From positions 18,960,501-19,024,500 of the forward strand of contig NC_063275.1 in the NCBI RefSeq assembly GCF_910591885.1: a stretch of DNA of 64,000 bases. Direction: 5' to 3'. This stretch comes from Bombus terrestris (Eukaryota; Arthropoda; Insecta; Hymenoptera; Apidae). The first letter of the stretch is position 1. Every line of letters starts with the position of its first letter. Below, in pieces: positions 12,490 through 24,010 of the stretch. The position numbers and the translations under genes are program-made. The notes below the pieces were generated by a model. That model was not told the DNA's origin, did no database searches, and was given only the letters and a program-made list of their open reading frames with translations.

Positions 12490-12640
12490 GTCACTGTTGT
12501 CCAGCTTCTCTCTTTGCTCTTCCTTCTTTTTTCTTCCATGATTTTCTCATTTTGAATCCCTTCTGGGGATATGTCTCCTCTTACTCAATCTCTGCTATCT
12601 TCCAGTCCCTTTTACCTTGATTTCTCTCGTTCATGTTGGT
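12490..12640 (+). other. Polypyrimidine-biased block
   Basis: A plus-strand block of about 150 bp dominated by C and T (TCTCTCTTTGCTCTTCC and similar). It resembles the blocks at 10.4-10.96, 55.15-55.33 and 58.05-58.22 kb. The 63-codon frame in it is a by-product of composition. Confidence 0.5.
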
Positions 12641-14390
12641 TATTTTGTCCTTTCATTATGTGTCTAGATTTATTATATTTATTACCAGTATAGTAATGTG
12701 ACTACATGTAGTATAATGTAAATTTAAATATATCTCATTCACGCTATTTGTCAGTCTATTTATACCATTTAGAAGCAGAACAACGTTAAAAACATTCGAT
12801 CAAAACAACGTCAGAAATACTTTATGAAATTAAACGAAAACTGCAATAAATTTGGACAACCCTTATACTTTCTCTATCAATTCACTCATGGAAATTACTT
12901 TTAATTACTCACAAAACATTCCATTGTATAAGTTTATTCTTTATTGCAGTACTTTTATAATGGTTCTATTCCTCTTACATGTGCTTACATTTTAGTATTC
13001 CTCTCAGAGTTTCCTCATCCTCATTTCTGCCCACCTGTTCTCCTCCTGTCTGTTTGCGAAACTTTTTCGTTTAATGTTACATCTTCGCACGGCTTGGTTC
13101 GCTCAAGGGAAAATTTCTATTTTAAGCTATCGATACAGAGAAGCGCTTTGATAAAAACATTGGCAACAGCCACTCATTAGTGAGATAAAGCTGGGTAATT
13201 TATATACGTATAACGTTTAGCTGATTAGAATTCAGTATTCCGTGCGTCTGAGATATCTTGCATTAATTCAATAGAGAATTATTGAATTTCTATTGAGGTA
13301 TTAATTTCAAAAAGATGTTGTCATTTATACTAGACGTATACGACAGAATGTATAATCAAATTTCTAATTACAAATTTCACCTCAAAAATTTTTATTAATC
13401 ATTAATAGCTTTGTTTTTAATTTACCATTGCATGTAGGTAATAATTGTATGTCTTAAGTAAATTATTTAAGAGAAGAGTGGTCCTGTTTGTAAGTAGAAT
13501 TTTTCATTGACAATAATAATTGCCATTTACCTAATAATACGTTTAATAATATATCTGTTAATTATATACACGATATTTTTATGTTTATCGGTTATATAAA
13601 TAAAAAGTTCGATGTATTTTCTAAAATAAAAAATTTCTATAACTACCATTTATGCAGAATTTTGTATATTTATATGTGATAGTAATATTTAATCATTTAC
13701 CATTGGAATTTCTTCTAGGTGTGCTTATAAAAATTATCGTCAACTTTCCCACAAACTTTTCATTGTGACATAATAAAATAATAAATAAGTTACTTGATAC
13801 AATAACATAGCAGTAAAAGATAATAATAGCGACGATTATCGTGTTTTTGCAAATCAAAGAGGACATATTTATTTTCATAACTAAATTATTATCAAATTAA
13901 ATTATAGTTAATTGTGTTTTATAAATAATAGACTTGTTTAATACATGTTCTTTTACCGATATTGTCTTGCGAAGGCCAGACTACTTGATAAATCAATATT
14001 TCCGGTCAACAGACATATCCTTTTACTTTTTTTCGAGGGCAATGTCCCTTCACATTTTTATACGAAATCTACTCGTTACATTGTATGCATTCTCAATAAT
14101 ACATTAAGATTGGAATGAAAAAATTGCTTATATGAAAGTTGACAAATACATAATTTCATGTATTTATGTATAATTTGAGATGTTTAAAATATTAAAACAT
14201 CGCACTTAAAATTGGAAATTGATCAGAAAAATGTCACATCTAAATATTAAATATTTATAGAAAAAAAATATATAACAAGAACAAGGAATATAATTATAGA
14301 ATAAAGAAACAACTATTCCACACGTTTTCAAATTATAATTACAATCCCCTAGGTAACAGCTCTTATCTAGAATGATATATCGCTCGATAT
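12641..14390. other. AT-rich non-coding stretch
   Basis: Nothing recognised. A weak pyrimidine-rich patch lies near 13000-13070. Confidence 0.6.
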
Positions 14391-14778
14391 AATAAATTGC
14401 CTGATCAACAATCCACTTCGAATAGCAACCGGAATGTCAGGATGAAGTTTCCCGAATTTTTGCCTCGGAAAATGAAATTTTACCTATTCAACGTAACGCG
14501 TATATTGGGAAATTAATTTTGACTAGCAATGAAGGAAATCACGCGTTCATGCACGTGTTAATAATTTATCACTTCCGACGTACAAAATATTACTATGCAG
14601 CTGACGATAATTGCATTTCTGCCTGGAACAATCAGATATGATGTATTCACGAGGATCGTATCGTTTCGAGCTTGCAAGAAAAATAAAAAAGGGAAAGAGA
14701 GAAAAAAGGGAGATAGAAGAAACTAACATGAAAAGGTAAAAGTAACCGCGATTCGAAACGCGTTTCAGTGAGTGGCCA

Positions 14779-14825
14779 ATAAATCAGGACTTATCGCGTC
14801 AAAGTGATTATCGAACTCGTAAGCT
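14779..14825 (+). repeat. Dispersed conserved element, copy 1
   Basis: Shares ATAAATCAG, CTTATCG and the exact 20-mer GATTATCGAACTCGTAAGCT-type end with a copy 968 bp downstream (15747-15796). The 12-bp palindrome GAAACGCGTTTC sits just upstream (14755-14766). Both copies are in GC-raised DNA, so they may be paired regulatory elements or relics of a local duplication. Confidence 0.5.
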
Positions 14826-15339
14826 TCGTGGTTGATACGCGATCTGATTTCGCACTATCTTCGGCAAACAAATTGTATTATATAGTTACGAATCCTAGCT
14901 TAGTTTTACGTGATTTAAACCCGCGTCAATTACTTCGTGGATATCTGGCATCTTGGAAAAGTTATTTGCGTGTAAACTTCGTTATAAACATCGTGAGATG
15001 TACAAGAGGGTTGTGACGCGCGCACAAGAGAGAAGAAAATATTTCAAAGTGGACAAGAAGAATATATCACTTTTGCAGTTTCACAGGCACACGCAATCCA
15101 GAAATTTTCTGTCATTATTTAAGTAGTACGTACGTATTTTCTTCCATCTCTTTAAATACAATACTATGTGTCTGTTCACTTACAAACGTTAAACTCTGAA
15201 ATTTATACCGAGTTAGGAAGTTTAAAGCAAGAGGAAACTCCCGAAAAGGTAGCCACAACTGATATAACATTTCATATGTACCTTTTGTTATATATATAAA
15301 GAATTTTATATTAAAAAATGTTATCAAAGAACACTTACC

Positions 15340-15960
15340 AGATTCTAAACTAACAATCAAATATCGCTGACATCGCGATGTTTATATATCCTCGAATTAG
15401 CCGAATCACGTATATCAGAAACTCGTAGATAACGTAGCAGCTTGTCACAGGTACCGAAGACGAAAAATAAATCTTCCAGTGAAACCAGCCTCCTGGAAGT
15501 GTTGATAAGTATCGTTGATTCCGGAAAGAATAAAAAAAGAAAAGAAGGGAGAAACGAAGATGCACGAGCAGTGGTAATGCACGCGCGATTTGACACAAAA
15601 ACGAGTCGTCGACTTGGTCGAAAGTAGCGTGCAACCGTTTCGTGGCGCGAAACTGTGTGCTCGCGGATGAGTAACTGCGGCCAACAGTGTTTTTCATTGT
15701 CCAGAAGTTGGTGTAGTCGCAGGGGCCTAGAAACGCTGAAAAGCTCATAAATCAGAGCTTATCGTGGCAGAGGAGCGATTATCGAACTCGTAAGCTCAGC
15801 ACTCGGCACCAGAAGGGGGTGCATAAAGGGGGATTGGTAGTTGTCGAGATGGCGGTCTCTTGGAAGCTATAGAGATAATTAGCAGCCCGCGAAAGGAGAA
15901 AGAACTCGTCTGCTAACGAGCCAACTAAGAGATCGAGCATGCTCTTTTTACCTTTTAACC
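15340..15960. other. GC/CpG island with a strong minus-strand splice-donor match
   Basis: A GC-raised island. The minus strand has an open frame of 132 codons (15350-15748) with no domain I recognise. Its stop lies 11 bp before a near-perfect minus-strand donor, CTG|GTAAGT (GT at 15338-15337). The other two minus frames also stop before the donor, so any exon ending there would be untranslated at that end. A 5' UTR exon with the island as promoter is possible but unproven. Confidence 0.2.
15747..15796 (+). repeat. Dispersed conserved element, copy 2
   Basis: Second copy of the 14779-14825 element, in the same orientation, with a 3-bp length difference in the middle. The right half ATTATCGAACTCGTAAGCT is identical in both. 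Confidence 0.5.
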
Positions 15961-17030
15961 ATTCTTACTTGCCTGGCACAAACTACGAGAATAAAGTGCA
16001 TTGCATTTCATCTTGCGGCCTTTCTGTCTCCCGTTTTAACTCGTCTCTCACTATTCGTATTTCCTTTGTACTAGTCGTTGATTTTCTTGTTAGTTGAAGT
16101 TGACATGTGAGATTTTGGATTTGATGGACGTAGAAGAATTGAAAAATTCATTTTGAAGTTTTCCTTATATTATTAGAAGCGTGAATAAGTGTTTAAATTA
16201 ATTTAGTAGCACAGGTGTCATATGTACCATTACTATATATCAATATGGTATATCAATGTGGTATATTTACAAAAATTAATACGTAGATAGAACGTATTAG
16301 AGGAGCAATTAAATTTAACAGTTCCAGATTGGATGAGCTTCGAATCAACAGCTGTTATATTATTCAGCATCAGCTGAGATATTTAGGTTCTGTATTTCAC
16401 CACTTGCATAATTACGATATCTCTGAAATCTTGATAAATTTAATGGTGTGCTATAAATGGTATATTATAGTTTGGCTTGTACGTTTCTGATATAGTAGAA
16501 TGTTATGCTCGCTTATGGTAAATGAAATAAATTGATACACATATGTATATGCCTTTTCATCTAAAATTTTGTCAAAATGAATGTATTACGATTGTATTTG
16601 CAATATGAAGAATATATGGATTCCATATAAATATTAATATACTGAACGAAGTTACGAAGAAAACATACTAAAATGAATAACTAAATCAAAATAAAAAGAA
16701 ATAATTCCATAGGATCCCTACAAAAAATGATCAGTATTCCTCCACGTTAAATGTAAAATTAATTGATCTTTCCCCCTGAATAATTCCTTCATTATAACAG
16801 AAATTCTAATACCTGCAATTTCCAAGGGAAAATAATAGTCTGAAATTTAGCACGATAATAAAACTCCCTCCGACTAGAAATATACATAATTTACCCTTTA
16901 AGAATAGCTCAGACCCTTGAATCCTCGACGATTGTTCTCGACTTTGTAACTGAAATAAAAAAAATAGGGAAGAAGGAAAAAAAAGAGAAAGAAAAATCGT
17001 GCAGAATTTGCCAGTCGCAGAGAACATTAA
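15961..17030. other. AT-rich non-coding stretch
   Basis: Two CAGCTG E-box matches lie 22 bp apart (16349 and 16371). Otherwise nothing is recognised. A purine-rich run lies at about 16950-17000. Confidence 0.5.
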
Positions 17031-17400
17031 TTTTCAGGGGAATTAATAATTTTCTCCGTCTCGCGGAGGTAATAAGAGGCTCGAAAGTGCCGTAAACGAT
17101 CTTTTAGTGCGCCACGGAGCCTTTTTATTCGGCATTGAATGCTGTTCTCAGTGTTTTATATAGCGCTCCTGGGAATCTTCTAAACCCACGATTTTTCTTC
17201 TCGCCTGTATCAACTGGGTGGGCTTGTAAAACATCGTTGCTTAGCTACTTAACGGCGCTACTCTGATTTTTATCTCGGTCGAGCAACAATAACAGCGCGA
17301 CTCGTTTCACGTGGATTTATTGCCTCGCGTGCCACCAACGATACCTTTTGCACATTTCTTATCGGTTCGATGCCAGTGGGCACGCGAATAGTCCTTTCTT
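17031..17400. other. GC/CpG-raised island
   Basis: CpG-containing block without an open frame of note. Candidate regulatory DNA by composition only. A tRNA B-box-like string at 17367 was considered and rejected. Confidence 0.3.
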
Positions 17401-18930
17401 TTAGGGAAATAAAACTGTGAGCATGAAATATAGCCGGTTTTTGTGAACAGTCTGTTGCATGCTTGAGCTAAGTTCTAATTGTATTAATTACTTGCTTAAT
17501 TTTTAGTAAGGATTAGTAAGGAAGGACAAGAAATGTTACGTAACATATTGTTGTTTTAGTACAAGAATGACATAATCAAATAATTGGAAAAATAAATTTC
17601 TGAGCTAAATAGTTTGAAGTAAATAATTATTAATTACTCAACTATCTAACAATGAAAATAGTTTTCTCCTTAGCTGTATTCCTTACTACTAAAAGTAGAG
17701 GCAAAACAGCTTTTGTGAATTGTAACATTTATTTCACCTACATACATGCATATATATATGTGTGCGGTGTAATTTTAATATATAATAATTTATTATATGA
17801 CACGCTCGTATTAATAAATACTTCTCCTTTAGAGTCATTTTTTCTACATATTTTAAAATAGTTGATTTTTCATATATTTCACTCCTATAATAATGTGCTA
17901 TATGAAAACTTTTTTTAAAAAAAGACGAAAAGTCAATTCTCCAATCTTTAATACTTTAGTCTCCGTAGGAAACAGAACCAAAATTCCCATTGCATTTATT
18001 TATATTATTCATAATATGTAATTTATGCTTCTATAGACATTTCCTTTTTTTAACCAGTATATCGAATCTGTAATGTTATCTCGTGTGGACATTTTTGCTT
18101 TGTGACTATTCGTGATTCGATAGTCTTGCAGTCTCAGCCTCTACCAATGAAACGTCATATGCACAGTAATTTATTTTAAAAAGTGGACGTTCCCTGCTTT
18201 TTGCTTCTATATTTCAATAGACAAAATTTTTGTACAAAAGGATACAAATTTTTATAGAGGAGGATTTTGTGGAAATTTTTTTTTATTGAAATTATGTGAC
18301 GAATAAAGATAGAAGTAGGAATATCACAAAGAAATACGAATAATTTTCAACATTAGATATTATTAAAAATGCAGACGTTAGATTCATATGTGGAACTGTT
18401 TCTCATATTTTAAAATAAAGTAACGTGAAAAATAAAAATAATAAAAGGGACTAACTAATATAAAGAACTATCAAAATTTAGTAATAATCGTTCTAGTTTA
18501 TATACAAACGAAGTACATAAATAATTTAAAAATCCATGTATTGCATAAAATTGTGACAGCCAATTGAATTTTTATACAAAAGAAGCTTTGTGCGGTATTT
18601 CTTTTCTGTAACATTTTTTCTATGTTTTTTGACATATGTCCCGAGTATATCGTAGTTGTATCATCCACTAAAGCTTACATTTATTTGTTTAAAAAAACAA
18701 TTATTCTTACACCACCTCCAACATTCAACATTCTTTAATGCATTTCATTATTAGCCTTTTTTTGAAAGAAATTTTTGTGTACTTTCTGTCTTGATACATT
18801 AACGTTATTGAAGATTGATAATAAAACAAAAGTTCATAAAATGACCAAATACAAAAATAAGCGAAAAGAATATTAAAGTACACCATTCATGGTGTAAAAG
18901 AAAAATTCAACTATTCTTCGCTTAAGCATT
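17401..18930. other. AT-rich non-coding stretch
   Basis: Nothing recognised beyond short AT microsatellite runs (for example near 17744-17758). Confidence 0.6.
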
Positions 18931-19670
18931 AATCGCTCTAAACACACCGATTGGATAATACAGTGAAAAACGTATTCAGATTATGAAGAAATCCGATTAT
19001 ACGTGTTACCGTTGAGTGTATGATAAGTGCTTTTACGCGATCAATTGATTTTCAAGCATACAATACCAAGGGATTTTTAGGATCGCTTTACAGAGCACTT
19101 TTCTACGTGGAAACCGATGCTGTACAGTTAACGATCGGTAGATTTAAAAAGTAAATGAGCACAGTTGACGAACGCCAGGTGGGCAAATAGCATTGCAACT
19201 GTTCGAAGCGTGTCGTGTCGACGAAATATACGACGGGTAGGGTAAAGTTTCATCGAAATAATTCGCGTGCATGGAAAACGTGGAACGCGATGTTATAAAA
19301 TTCCGTGACTGAGCTTGGTTCCATGAAAAAAATATAAGCAGAAGTTCCCTTTGATCTGAACTGCTCTGTCATGTTCCGTTGTTCGCCAAATAAGCTAACC
19401 AGGAGTTTAGAAACATCGTTTCACGATCGCTAAAGCATCTCGCGAAAATAGCCCTGTAGAATGCGGCCACGAAACTTGTGTTTTCTCGTGGATCACGGGT
19501 TGTACTCTTATATTATTTCTTGGGAATATTCATGCGGACGTATTGCGCAGCAGCCTATGAAATTCGCTTGTATAATTCATACGGTTGTTTCGCGCGATTT
19601 CACGAGAACGTTAACACGCCTTCTTGTGCCACGCGAATGTCCCTAACGCGTAAAGTTTGGTTTTAAGATC
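18931..19670. other. GC/CpG-raised island
   Basis: Long CpG-containing block with overlapping 61-62-codon frames and no recognisable protein. Candidate regulatory or conserved non-coding DNA. Confidence 0.3.
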
Positions 19671-19915
19671 GAAAGATGTACACGAAGATATGGATGTATA
19701 AAGAGAGAATTTTCTTTGATGTAACAAGCAACTGAGAGTGTTAATATAATGATATGTATCGTCAATCTTTGGAATTGTGTTTAATGATGTACATGAATAC
19801 ATAATATGTATGTAGATTTCGCGGATGTGAATAAAATTATCCAGTTCATATCTGTCTAAGTATTCGGTCATTCAAGGAAAATGTGTAATTACGGTGAGAA
19901 ATTACAAACTGTTAA

Positions 19916-20089
19916 ATAGCTATCCTAATTAATTGTCAGCGTCACGACAATGAAGAAAACACGGTCAAAACTTTCGACAACATCGCTCCACCACATCGCG
20001 AGTTCGATATTAACTTCCTCGTCAACGATGTCGTCGTGACGTTCCAGATACCAGGACTTCGTGAATCGTATTTACAAATTGACTTATAA
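19916..20089. other. Short block open on both strands, possible coding exon
   Basis: The plus strand is open for 57 codons (19916-20086, stop at 20087-20089) and reads through peptides such as DINFLVNDVVVTFQIPGL. The minus strand is open for 48 codons (20071-19928) and reads through HDDIVDEEVNIELAMWW. Both look more protein-like than neighbouring frames, with many C-ending codons. I recognise neither peptide. Only one strand, at most, can be coding, and CpG-rich chance openness is equally possible. Confidence 0.2.
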
Positions 20090-21550
20090 GGAGGATCGTC
20101 TTAAAACTTCACCACGATGAATTAAATGAGACGATAAAATTCGGGAAGCTACACAGTTTTCGTCTTTGTTTGTAGACATTGTGCTCTTCCAGTACATTAC
20201 ACATATACGAGAAGTCGACTAATTTTATTATGATTAAGATCTGTACTTAATTAAAACCAATAAAAATCGTAATTCCATATTATTGGAGATATTTTGCATT
20301 AATTATAGAACTAGCGAGATTTTTTGTTTTCGTACAAGTATGTATTTTTAATAAAATTAATTAAACTAAATGAAAATATGCTTTTATATTCCTATTTATC
20401 TTTACCATATCATCAATGGGTAGTAGATGTACACATTGCAGAAAACATAGTGTTAAAAGTGTCTTATGAAGGAAAGATAGCGATTCTGATCTTGATTTAA
20501 GAAAAACTAAATTTTTAAAAAAAAGAAAAAAAAAGAAGGAACCGTATCTGTATATTAAAAAAACCGATATGAATTTTGTCCTCTTATCACGCGTCCCTGA
20601 AAGTTTTCTTCTAAAAGTTAAGAGAACTTTCCATCATGAAATTAATCTTTGCATAACTTCATTTAATATTGTAACTAGAAAACAATTTTGGCATGAATTT
20701 ATTTTACTTGAAAATATTATGTCAAATATAATTTACTTATTCCAATTGTATAATTTCATAGTCATTGACTTCTCTTTTGTACATTTTGTAAATTGCTTAT
20801 TAAATTAATCAGTAAGTTTTGAAATGCACTAAAAAATTAAGTTCAGCTCTATATAAAAAGAAACCTTGAGTTTCGTCGCTTTTAAGTACGAAATATAAAT
20901 TATTGGGGAAAGAATGAATAAAAAGAAAGAAAGAATGAGTAAAAACAACAAACAAATTATTACTATTTCTCATTTATAATTGTTTAAATCATTAAAGAGA
21001 ATTAATTATAAATCCATTTCTGATCAGAGGCATTAATTGGATTCGCTCGAAGTCAGGTCCGATGTACATCAAAATCAAGCCGCGGTAATTAATTTTCATT
21101 CCAATTGCCGGCTGAGTGCCGCATTTTTCATAATCCGGCATGAAATTAATAATGATTGGAAGAATGAACTATTCAACAATCGTTATGACAATTTTTCAAA
21201 TCAAATATACAATAAAAAGTCGAAAGACTATCATCATAGCAATCATGAATTTCAATGTAACAAACTCTACATAAAATGCTCATATAATTCTTTTATGTTA
21301 AACAGTACCTAAAAGTTCGTTTCAATATATTCTAATTTTCTATACTGCACAAAGTTTTAATGGAAATTCAATTGAATTACTAAATCTTCGTCGAAGTAAG
21401 GGAAGAGAAATCGATAAAACGAATCAAAGAGAAAACCTAAAGCGCATTAGATACATCGCGTTGTTAGACGAACGATCTTAAGAGATGCATTTTAAAGAGC
21501 AAAACGAGGATCGTACATGAGCATAGAGAGTGATTGTTCTAGTTTCCACG
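20090..21550. other. AT-rich non-coding stretch
   Basis: Nothing recognised. Frames of 79 and 91 codons (20569-20808, 21037-21312) have no domain and AT-driven composition. Confidence 0.6.
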
Positions 21551-21800
21551 GAGTTACAGAGAAATTCCATTTTGAGAAGCAGAGTATTCTGTAAGCAGAT
21601 GAATCAGCGGCCATGTCCTCTTTCCATCAGGTCAATTCCTACTGATATTCAACGATGTCAAGTGGTGTTAAGTGTCGCGATGATCGTACAATGTTTCCAC
21701 CAATGAATGGTGTTCATCCAGACAAGCCTCCAGAACATCGTTCTGCAATACAAGAGTCTATTGGCAGACTGGCGAGACTATGCTATCATTCAATCTTTGG
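21551..21800. other. Weak GC-raised block
   Basis: Modestly GC-richer than its flanks. No feature recognised. Confidence 0.25.
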
Positions 21801-23950
21801 TTTCATCGATGAATAAACCCATTTATAACGGGAATTTTTACCTATCATAAAAGTTTCATATCTGTGAAATTTGAATAGATAAAATTGTGTCCGATGCTCT
21901 GTGATAAAAATGATGTATTCACGTGTACAATTGTCATCAATGAAATTATTAAATCTTGGGTGTGTTAAAGTTACAGTAGTTCAATTTCTTGATGGAAATA
22001 ATTCAAATATCTCTTTTGTTCTTTTTCTCTCATTATTCATAATATAGATATTTCTCGATTTATACGCTATTATTATATTATTATTATAGCGGTTATATTA
22101 AATAATTAAAATTAAGATAAAATAAATAATTCGAGAAATAATTTCGTCCGTTATAAAAAGCTTACAGAAACCAATGTTTTTAAAACGGAAGCATTAAGTA
22201 TATTTACAGAAATTTTTATTCGACGCCATAAAATAACGTATGACTTTGAAACTATGAAAAAAAAATGAGATTCTATATTCTGTAAAATTAAAAGATGAAT
22301 CAGGGAATATTAGAAAATAAATAATTTTAGAATGAACGTTGCGATGAATAACCTCGTTTCATGAAATTGATAGAATTTTTAACGATAAGAGTATTATCAA
22401 ATTAAAGAGAAGAAAATAAGAGAATGAGACGGAATGTGAATTTTACTAAATCAAACAATAATAATATTTTAAAACAGTATCGCAAATATTGCATTCATGG
22501 AAAGCAAGTGACTTTAATTCAATGATATTACGATTCAATTATGAATTACGCTCGTAAAGCTATCAAATACGGTTGAAATAAAATTCGTGCCAGGGGAACG
22601 GGATAGAGTATCCCATCTGACACTTTGTAGCACTTCGTATTATTTACGTCAGCTAGTCGATACCATTCCCGTATTATTTATGCGGTGGATTCGCTGTTCG
22701 TTGGGAATTAAAAATTGCCCTCGTAAAACAGCAACGCCGATATGCGAGATATTTACATCTTTATTGTCTGCTTGCCTAGATTTATTTTTACGTGCAACCA
22801 ACATGCCGATGATATCGTTTACCTTCTGTACGTGATTATTAATTGATCCGACCAATTAATACGTAATATATACGAAGCGATAAAAAAATAAGGTATATTC
22901 ACGCGCGACCATTTAATTTTACGGAAGAGCTAAAAATGATAGCAATAAATGGAAATAACTTCAGATCAGCCATGGAAACAGTGAAATCGAATTCAATAGA
23001 CAAATTTTTGTATATTTTATTTAATAAAGATATTTATTTAAATCATCTTACAAAATATTTCTTTGTCACTGTCAATCTCGTTCTACCTTTTCCTTTGCTC
23101 AGGATAATTTTCGACCAATTTTTTAATAAATTTGTACATATCTACCTCATAATATATAATATTAAATAAAGTACAATTCGTTAAACTTTTTCAATGTACA
23201 TGATCAACAAATTTCATAATATCATTAACATATACCGGCTGTTACAAGTGTCACATAAGTAACCACGTGTGATTTTTACAAGACCCATTAATTTCACTAA
23301 AATATTCAAAATTCAGTCTTCTCATTCTACAGTTATCCAAAATATGTAAGAGCTTTTGGAAGAATTAATGCAGACTTTCATTGGGAACAACATGTGATTA
23401 TATGCATGTATTTATTTCATTTTCACCATATCATTTTAATTATAATTGTCTAAATGTATCAAATTCAAATACAGATTAAGGTTAATTATTCTAGTGTCGT
23501 AGTAGGTATATATTTCTGTTTAAAAAATAGGTTACGCAAATGCATAACGCACATGCATCATTATACATGCAAACGTGTAATCCTAGAAATTAGTCCCCTT
23601 TGAACCATTCACATTTTTTCTTTCACGATTTTGTTGTAATTTCGCGTGGATTACTATGCATAACATGTATGCGTGTCGAAAAAGCGAGGGCGAATAAACG
23701 CTAACTCGGACATCGCGATAAACAGCGTAATCGTATTGTTTACAAAATGAGCTTTGGCTGAATTTACATTTTTGCGGAACATCCGTGAGCAAATATCTTA
23801 GATAAACACTCGAATGTTAATCAGTCGGCTATTAACGTCGAGCGTTAAGTTGTGATGAAGGTAAAAATGTAAATGAGAAGCGGTTTTCATTGGAATAGGT
23901 GGGCATTCGGTGGATTAATTTGGCCACAATACGAAATAATGCAAAATATA
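21801..23950. other. AT-rich non-coding stretch
   Basis: No gene recognised. A small GC-raised patch at 22590-22830 is open on both strands (82 and 68 codons) without a domain. Confidence 0.6.
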
Positions 23951-23956
23951 AAGTAC

Positions 23957-24010
23957 CCTGAAATCTCGATTAACCGGCTTATTGAAATTGAGGCTGGTTA
24001 ATTGAAACTA
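23957..24010 (+). mobile_element. pogo/Tigger-like terminus remnant
   Basis: CCCTGAAATCTCGATTAACC followed by GGC and a second, decayed GGTTAATTGAAAC block. Repeated TTAACCGG/GATTAACC-type blocks directly after a CTG(AAA) end are typical of terminal inverted repeats of pogo/Tigger DNA transposons (family knowledge). I found no matching right end nearby, so this is a fragment at best. Confidence 0.3.

Noticed and set aside
17360..17380. GGTTCGATGCC resembling a tRNA B box
   Set aside because: The T-stem does not pair and there is no A box or acceptor stem at the right distance.
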